A DNA stretch of 64,000 bases, from assembly GCA_003864495.1 (NCBI GenBank), contig ML133457.1:124001-188000 (forward strand), read 5' to 3'. Positions 60,692 to 64,000 of this stretch are shown here, piece by piece; position 1 is the first letter of the stretch, and every line of letters starts with the position of its first letter. This DNA comes from Nemopilema nomurai. Lineage: Eukaryota > Cnidaria > Scyphozoa > Rhizostomeae > Rhizostomatidae. Under the pieces are notes generated by a model. That model was not told the origin of the DNA and made no database searches. It worked only from the letters and a program-made list of their open reading frames with translations. A program made the translations under genes and the position numbers.

Positions 60692-61834
60692 TCAACCAGC
60701 CTTGATTAATGACAAAAACGTTTTCACTCGCAGCAAAGAGAGTTTCAGTTGTTCAATGTTTTCTTGGGACGTTTTCCGCGCTTGCTCCTGATTCTGCATA
60801 AACAAAATGCACTTGGAAAATTCATAAAAATGTTATATTACGCACAATGCAAATATTGTTGAACCAAAGACAATAAAATCCAAAAAAGAAGAAAAGTAAT
60901 AAATTTTCGAGCTGCATGCACTTGTCTTTCAAAAATTGTAATCACAGGGATGATTTGATTGCAGGTATTCAGAAGGAGGGGCAGGGGCAAAGACAATTGA
61001 AACAAGGGTAAGGAGGGATGTGGATGACAATAAAAGTTTATTACATTTATCTGCATTTTAGCTCAGTTGATTCCTCTAAGAACTTCTTAATGAACTGCCA
61101 CTAGGATATTGGTATTCTGGGTAGCTTGAAAATCTGACTAGAGTTTCAGGCATATTTCACGGACTGTGGCAATTTTGTTGAGAACACAGTAACACATACC
61201 GATATTGATGCCGTAAATTGCCGGATCTGTGTCCAGAAATTATGCCGTTGCCGACGGATCTCCAGTGCCGCCTTTAAAGTTTCCCGTCGCTTCCTGTCGA
61301 CTTCTGTCACGAAAAAGGAAGAATTTTCGCTTTAATAAAATTAAAATAATCGCTCCTCAACAAGACAGCCAATATGGGTTACAAGTAGCCTAAGCTTAGA
61401 TTCAAAATACTTTTGGAACTTAACCATTGAAATTTAATAAAAAGTTGCAATTCAATTCATATTCAGGAAGTTTAGGGAGCAAAGACAAGGCACCAACAGC
61501 GGGTGGGACACTTTCCCAAAAAGTAACAAAGAAATCATTTCAAGCTCCAGTAAGCCAGCTGTACAGAAAATGTCTTGCATCAGTGATAAGACTATGGATG
61601 CTTGTCACTTGCACAATAGCTGACAGAAGAAATAAAAGATACTTAATCAGTAAGTAGAGCAGTCCAATCACAATAATGGTATTCTTAAAATATTGAACTA
61701 ACGATTTTATCCTTAACAACTTAGACAATTGGATAACATTTGAATTGCATCAAACCTTGTTTATAACGAGTAAACGATTCTTTGTTTTGCTTCATCTCCT
61801 CGATCACCGGGTTCTTAAAATCCTTCAGGCGTTC
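60692..61834 (-). CDS. 3' end of a coiled-coil protein gene, unidentified
   Basis: Three exons with matching phases: 61756-61834, 61200-61303 and 60692-60793 (stop TGA at 60692-60694). Together they encode 94 residues. The sequence is highly charged and helical: ERLKDFKNPVIEEMKQNKES, then a Lys/Arg-rich segment around RRQRHNFWTQIRQF, and a C terminus NIEQLKLSLLRVKTF...KAG. Heptad-like Leu/Ile spacing suggests a coiled coil. Acceptors have pyrimidine tracts (e.g. gttgtag, gtgacag, ttatgcag). Exon 61756-61834 begins in phase 0, so more exons must lie to the right, probably beyond the window or unrecognised in 61835-64000. I cannot name the family. Confidence 0.62.
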
Positions 61835-63540
61835 CTACAACGGACACAAAACGGTCACTCAGAATTAGTGGGAAGGTTCCAGCCTCCGGTCCAATCTTAA
61901 GGACCGGTCGTGAACGGCATAATGGAGTTACAGTACCTTCGCTGTATTGATGATACATGTATCAATGAAAGATAGGGGAAACAGTTAAGTCCGACCGGGC
62001 TGGAAGAAAAATAATGACCAAAGGCCTGTCTTATCTTGGCGATTTAGAGAGCACTTCAAAATAATAAAGCACCAAAAAAGTCGACAATACGACCGATTTC
62101 ATAGAAGTCACAAATTTATTTGGTCCCCGTCTACAAAGATTGAGCTGCCTACCCAGGTTTCGCTAAGGGCTGAGGGAGCTCGTTCCCTCAGTAAACGTAC
62201 ATGTCGTGACATTAGGACAACTCGAAAAAGCAACTCATGAACTCCAAACCCTTCCTTTTGCGTAGGTAAATAAAGTAAGTAAATTGGTAGTAAAAAGGTT
62301 TTCGAAATATTGTCCATTAATGTCCTTTATTATATTTCGAAAATATCAACTCCAGCCTATCGCGAATACCCAAATAAATTTGATTAAAAAAAACAACACG
62401 AAGCAAACAACATGTTTTTCAGTCCTCCAGGGTACGCCTCTACGCTCCGATTTGAAAGAGCAGCATAAAAATAGTTCTATTCTACAAACAACAAAAGGGG
62501 GCTCGAACTGCACACAATCGCAAAAACATCTTTATGCGAGGAGAGACCATAACAGTCGCCATTCTACTTCGATTGAAGGGTGTTTTTCAGACTAGTCTGT
62601 TCTAATAAATGAATAACCACAAAAGATTGGCAGATGGTTAACAGTCCCTTAACAGCTGCCAAAAAGCACAAGCAAATTCACTACCATCAAGCCCACATAC
62701 AAAAAATTCGAATCACTGCTACGCGAATTCTCTTCACCGCTATTACACCCACAAAGAAATCTTGCAAATTTGACGGTTGAAGTTTAAGCTCTCGATGTTT
62801 CGATAGCTAAACAGTTGGGAGACAGAATTAGCGACTAACTTATACCATCGAGTAAGCGAGACAACCTTGCTCTGTGGTGAGCCGTGGGCCAAGAAGCATT
62901 TAAGTAGGTGATGTGTGTACCATAGATAGGAAGAAGATTACGCAGGTGTGGAACAAACTAATCAAGACATGTCTGATTAAAAGATTGCTCAAACAATTTT
63001 GGGTGAAATGGATCGCACCTTTTAAATGACCCTTCGTCGTTCTGTAAATCGATATTAAAGTTATTTGTCAAAATATTCTCTTTAGCTTGCTTTCTATAGG
63101 TACGACCGTGTATTTCACTTTTTACTCGTGAAATAGTTAGGTGATAGTATCGAAAAACCATGATCCGCAAGACAAAGAGCGATCTTGAAAAACAGTTTCC
63201 TATTACGTATTTCTAGCATTGATGTCATTCTAACAAGGCTGTTTAATTAAATGTTCTTCCAGGTAACCGAGCCACAACGTAGCCCTCTAGAATATTAAAC
63301 TACGTTGACTAACGAAAGATTGATGACCTACGTCCTGATTAACATTTATATCAAACTTAGCCTGCCATGCTTTAAATTGGAAACTATAGAAAAATTATTG
63401 AAAAATGTTATGACGCAATGATATTATAACGTTGACGCAATTTAAAAAACAATGGATACTGATTCGAGGTTTTTTCTAGAAAGGGCAAATTTGGAGACCA
63501 GTCTACATGGATTGCAAACGACTTTCCGATTGTCATCATG
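61835..63540. other. Stretch with no recognised gene
   Basis: AT-rich. It should contain an intron or 5' exons of the coiled-coil gene, but no exon with convincing splice sites and composition was found. Short frames on both strands show no motif. Confidence 0.4.
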
Positions 63541-63544
63541 GTGA

Positions 63545-64000
63545 CAATGATAATATTACTGACAATATTAATATTCCTGACGGAAGTGAAATGATAATAT
63601 TACTGATAGAATTGATATTCCTGATGGAAGTATTACGATTTAAAATGATAATATTACTGAAAAAATTGACATTCCTGATGAAAGTATTATGGATTAAAAC
63701 GATAATATTACTGATAAATTGATATTCCTGATGAAAGTATTATGAGTGAAATGCTAAAATTTCTGAACAAATTGATATTCCTGACGGAAGAATTATGAAT
63801 AAAAATGATAATATTACTGATAACTTGATATTCCTGATGGAAGTATTATGAGTTACAATGATAATATTACAGACAATATTGATATTCCTGATGGAAGTAT
63901 TTTGAGTTAAAATGAAAATATTACTGACAATAGTGATATTCCTGATGGAAGTATTATGAGTAAAAATGATAATATTATTGACATTAAGAATGATATAGTA
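63545..64000. repeat. 54-bp satellite running off the right edge
   Basis: Tandem units of about 54 bp with the core gataatattactga and gatattcctgatggaagtat; the core recurs near 63549, 63593, 63647, 63701, 63807, 63860, 63914 and 63968. One copy near 63755 is diverged. The array continues past the end of the window. Confidence 0.93.

Overview
The window is eukaryotic nuclear DNA from an animal. It is AT-rich, and coding sequence is broken into short exons with GT-AG introns of roughly 0.1-3 kb. Intergenic stretches are full of small non-autonomous transposons, minisatellites and poly-G tracts. The gene set (GALK2, a TspO/MBR-like membrane protein, PRAS40, LTO1, TRAF6, a Shaw/Kv3 potassium channel) is metazoan. 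Intron positions and protein similarity fit an early-branching invertebrate; a cnidarian is my best guess, but this is inference and the species is not identifiable by eye.

Layout. 1-9.6 kb: the 5' two thirds of an N-acetylgalactosamine kinase (GALK2) gene on the minus strand, 12 exons, running off the left edge. A single-exon plus-strand gene for an eight-helix TspO-like (tryptophan-rich sensory) protein sits inside GALK2 intron 4. 9.6-12.2 kb: non-coding with tandem repeats. 12.2-17.9 kb: a nine-exon PRAS40/AKT1S1/Lobe homologue (minus). 19.2-21.1 kb: a five-exon LTO1 gene (plus). 22.5-29.3 kb: an eight-exon TRAF6-type gene (minus), with two possible upstream exons near 30.2-30.7 kb. 33.7-39.2 kb: a three-exon Shaw/Kv3 channel gene (minus) whose last exon is a GC-rich block. 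39.2-58 kb: largely gene-free, with several inverted-repeat elements, a tRNA-like gene at 47.5 kb and a higher-order-repeat satellite at 50.4-51.3 kb. 58-62 kb: a possible first exon and the 3' end of a coiled-coil gene, both minus. A 54-bp satellite fills the right edge.

The genes look like independent housekeeping or signalling genes, not a pathway cluster. PRAS40 (mTORC1 inhibitor) and TRAF6 (E3 ligase in innate/NF-kB signalling) are both signalling adaptors, but their proximity carries no evident functional meaning. Reading frames were checked by summing exon lengths: PRAS40 (1269 nt) and LTO1 (438 nt) are exact multiples of three, and every GALK2 junction is phase-consistent.

The most notable observations are: the gene-in-intron arrangement; four candidate indels (one single-base frameshift in TRAF6, two in the Kv gene and a possible third at the Kv C terminus) that look like unpolished-assembly errors; a family of hairpin elements with 10-12-bp target duplications; and a 6 x 28-bp higher-order satellite.
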